From: an uncultured Flavobacteriales bacterium
GTDB lineage: Bacteria > Bacteroidota > Bacteroidia > Flavobacteriales_D > Parvicellaceae
Length of the DNA stretch: 6,723 bases
Direction of reading: 5' to 3'
Assembly: GCA_938084875.1 (NCBI GenBank)
Contig: CALKFX010000016.1
Location: forward strand, 1 to 6,723
Every line of letters begins with the position of its first letter. The stretch's first letter is position 1. The notes under the pieces were generated by a model, which was not told the origin of the DNA, did no database searches, and saw only the letters and a list, made by a program, of their open reading frames with translations. Shown in pieces: positions 5,165 to 6,723 of the stretch. Position numbers and translations under genes: made by a program.

Positions 5165-6723
5165 CTACCTCAGTATTTTGCGGACAAAAGCAACAGTGAA
5201 ATAAGACATGAGAAACACTCCCACAAATCCTTCAAGTGGTGCAAGTATTTTGAAAAATCCTAATGGTGAACAGTCTCCGTATCCTACAGTAAAGAAAGTA
5301 ATAGCACTGAAATATAAATTCCCCAATATTTTCTCAAAAATACCAACTGAATTATCCATACAAGTAAGTGTATTAGAAGCAGAATAAAACATGGTATAAA
5401 TTAAGGAGAAAATAAAATTTACGACTACAATACTAAAAAGTACTCTAAATGGATTTGTCGCATAAAGACCAACCTTGTCAAAAACTAATCTTTGAAATAA
5501 GAAATTTGGCATAAATAAAATAAGAGCAACAATTCCTTTTTCTTTTGCTTGTTGATATTCACTCATAAGTTCGTATCTTTTAAAATACACATAAGCAATA
5601 TCTTCGTCTAAATATCTTCCAGTATCTCTAAATTCTTCTTTCAATAATCGAAATTGTTCTGCCTTTTCATGAAGAGTAGTTGATTTTTGATTGGAAATTA
5701 AATCTAGCACATGGTTGTCATCCCAAGCAATGAAAATATCACCCATATTTCTAACTCCAGATAAATTAAGTTCATTAATATTCATTTTGGTTAAGCCAGG
5801 GTTAAAATCAATAATATTATGAACTATAGACTGAGAAATGTCAATTGTATGGCAATCATCAATTCTCATGTCAATATTACAGTTAAGAAAACATAGGTTT
5901 AAAGAAATTGATTGTGCACTGAATTTAAAAAAGTTAAGTTTACCATTTTTAAATTCAGCTTCCTCAAAATCTACAGAACAGCCTTCTAAATGAGCATCTC
6001 TAAAACTTACTGATGAAGAACCAAAATTAGCTCTTCTAAAAACTACTTTGTTTTTTTTTGCTAGGCTGACTTCTTCAAAATCAATATCCCCATCACCAAA
6101 TACAACTCTTCTGAAATCTACTTTACCAGATCCAAAATCAACCTTAGAAAAACTAATCTCATCTCCGTTAAAAACAGATTTATCAAATGAAATATTTCCT
6201 TTATTAAAAGTTGAAAATGCGAAAGAAACGTCTCCGTTACCAAAATAAACGTTTTTAAACGAGGTGTTTCCATCTCCAAAATAAGTATTTACAAAACTTA
6301 AATTTCCGTTTTCAAAAGTTGCGTTGTCAAAATTTACATTTCCATTATTGAATTTCGCGTACTGAAAAATATTATTTCCTTCACTGTAGCTGGTACCTTT
6401 AAAAAGCACAGGGAAATTTCCAAATTCTGATTTAAGAAAGGTTAAGTTTCCTAATCCAAAATGGGTATTTGAAAAATTAACTTTTTCTCCAATAAAATTT
6501 GCCAAAGAAAAATCAATTACTTTTTCAGATTCAAAAATTGAGCTTACAGCAGTGAAATTTAAAAGATCTACTTTTTCTTTAGCAGATAAATTGTTTTTTT
6601 TCCTGTATTGATCTAAAGAGAAATTTTTAATGTAACATTTGGATACATCAATAGATTCTTTATTAAGTATTTTATTATAGATATTGTCTAAATCAACTAC
6701 ACCATATTTTTTGGTGTCAATTA
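5165..6723 (-). CDS. Two-transmembrane potassium channel with long N-terminal 12-residue-repeat solenoid; 5' end outside the window
   Basis: The frame is open from the right edge (first whole codon 6719-6721, residue 1 here) to a TAG at 5165, giving 518 visible residues. No ATG occurs before the repeats; a TTG at 6503-6505 lies inside a repeat and is not a credible start. Residues about 63-268 are tandem 12-residue units of form FxxGxVxFxxAx. A less regular solenoid-like stretch follows to about 327, then a charged, probably helical linker (about 334-394) with EQFRLLKEEF and EDIAYVYFKRYE. The C-terminal pore module belongs to the Ion_trans_2 type: a hydrophobic or amphipathic segment (397-414), TM1 (423-446), pore helix, the selectivity filter TVGYGD (478-483) and TM2 (489-513), ending five residues later. 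This topology puts the repeats in the cytoplasm. Cys454 and Cys484 flank the pore mouth. It likely conducts K+; gating by whatever the solenoid binds is inference. Databases may label it a pentapeptide-repeat ion channel. Confidence 0.9.
   Translation of the reverse strand, partial: IDTKKYGVVDLDNIYNKILNKESIDVSKCYIKNFSLDQYRKKNNLSAKEKVDLLNFTAVSSIFESEKVIDFSLANFIGEKVNFSNTHFGLGNLTFLKSEFGNFPVLFKGTSYSEGNNIFQYAKFNNGNVNFDNATFENGNLSFVNTYFGDGNTSFKNVYFGNGDVSFAFSTFNKGNISFDKSVFNGDEISFSKVDFGSGKVDFRRVVFGDGDIDFEEVSLAKKNKVVFRRANFGSSSVSFRDAHLEGCSVDFEEAEFKNGKLNFFKFSAQSISLNLCFLNCNIDMRIDDCHTIDISQSIVHNIIDFNPGLTKMNINELNLSGVRNMGDIFIAWDDNHVLDLISNQKSTTLHEKAEQFRLLKEEFRDTGRYLDEDIAYVYFKRYELMSEYQQAKEKGIVALILFMPNFLFQRLVFDKVGLYATNPFRVLFSIVVVNFIFSLIYTMFYSASNTLTCMDNSVGIFEKILGNLYFSAITFFTVGYGDCSPLGFFKILAPLEGFVGVFLMSYFTVAFVRKILR
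5918..6535 (-). repeat. Coding tandem repeat: about 17 units of 12 codons (36 bases) in the channel gene
   Basis: At protein level the units read F-x-x-G-(N/D)-(V/I/L)-x-F-x-x-(A/V/T)-x, for example FNNGNVNFDNAT, FGDGNTSFKNVY, FGNGDVSFAFST and FGSGKVDFRRVV. The phase is kept almost throughout: two units have 13 residues (the first visible one and LAKKNKVVFRRAN at 6025-6063) and the rest have 12. At DNA level the units have diverged considerably while phase and aromatic positions are kept, so this is an old, selected protein repeat and not a recent microsatellite-like expansion. Degenerate units continue on either side. Confidence 0.85.

Noticed and set aside
6048..6248. Plus-strand frame of 66 codons
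   Set aside because: It is antisense to the channel repeats; its apparent regularity only mirrors the 36-base repeat.

Overview
The window is AT-rich (GC roughly one third) and carries six protein genes and one tRNA gene on tightly packed DNA with short gaps. The protein families fit a member of the Bacteroidota, most likely Flavobacteriia or a close relative: a bacillithiol-type YtxJ protein, a signal-less C40 peptidase with N-terminal SH3 segments, and a 428-residue citrate synthase. No gene has a convincing Shine-Dalgarno sequence. Two intergenic gaps hold an exact match to the Bacteroidota -7 promoter element TAnnTTTG. The lineage is an inference from protein resemblance recalled without a database search.

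Layout from left to right. Bases 1-1428 (minus strand) are the first 476 codons of the disaggregase gene clpB, cut by the left edge. Bases 1536-3223 (minus) are a two-gene operon: an M42-like metallo-aminopeptidase followed by a C40 (NlpC/P60) cysteine peptidase, with stop and start codons overlapping as TAATG. A 145-base AT-rich divergent spacer follows, and then, on the plus strand, tRNA-His(GTG) and, 20 bases later, ytxJ. ytxJ meets gltA (minus, citrate synthase) head-on with stop codons directly adjacent. A stem-loop spans both stops and may be a bidirectional terminator. After a 63-base gap with a good gltA promoter, the right end (minus) holds a two-transmembrane potassium channel. Its N-terminal part is a long solenoid of 12-residue repeats, and its reading frame runs off the right edge.

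Most of the content is housekeeping: protein disaggregation, probable peptide or muropeptide turnover, histidine decoding, thiol redox balance and entry into the citric acid cycle. The genes do not form one pathway, and I see no phage, IS, CRISPR or defence signature. The least ordinary item is the repeat-solenoid potassium channel: a strict 12-residue period rather than the usual pentapeptide period, joined to a canonical TVGYGD pore that is flanked by two cysteines. The non-coding stretches (1429-1535, 3224-3368, 5102-5164) are all under 300 bases. Beyond the promoter candidates listed I see nothing in them.
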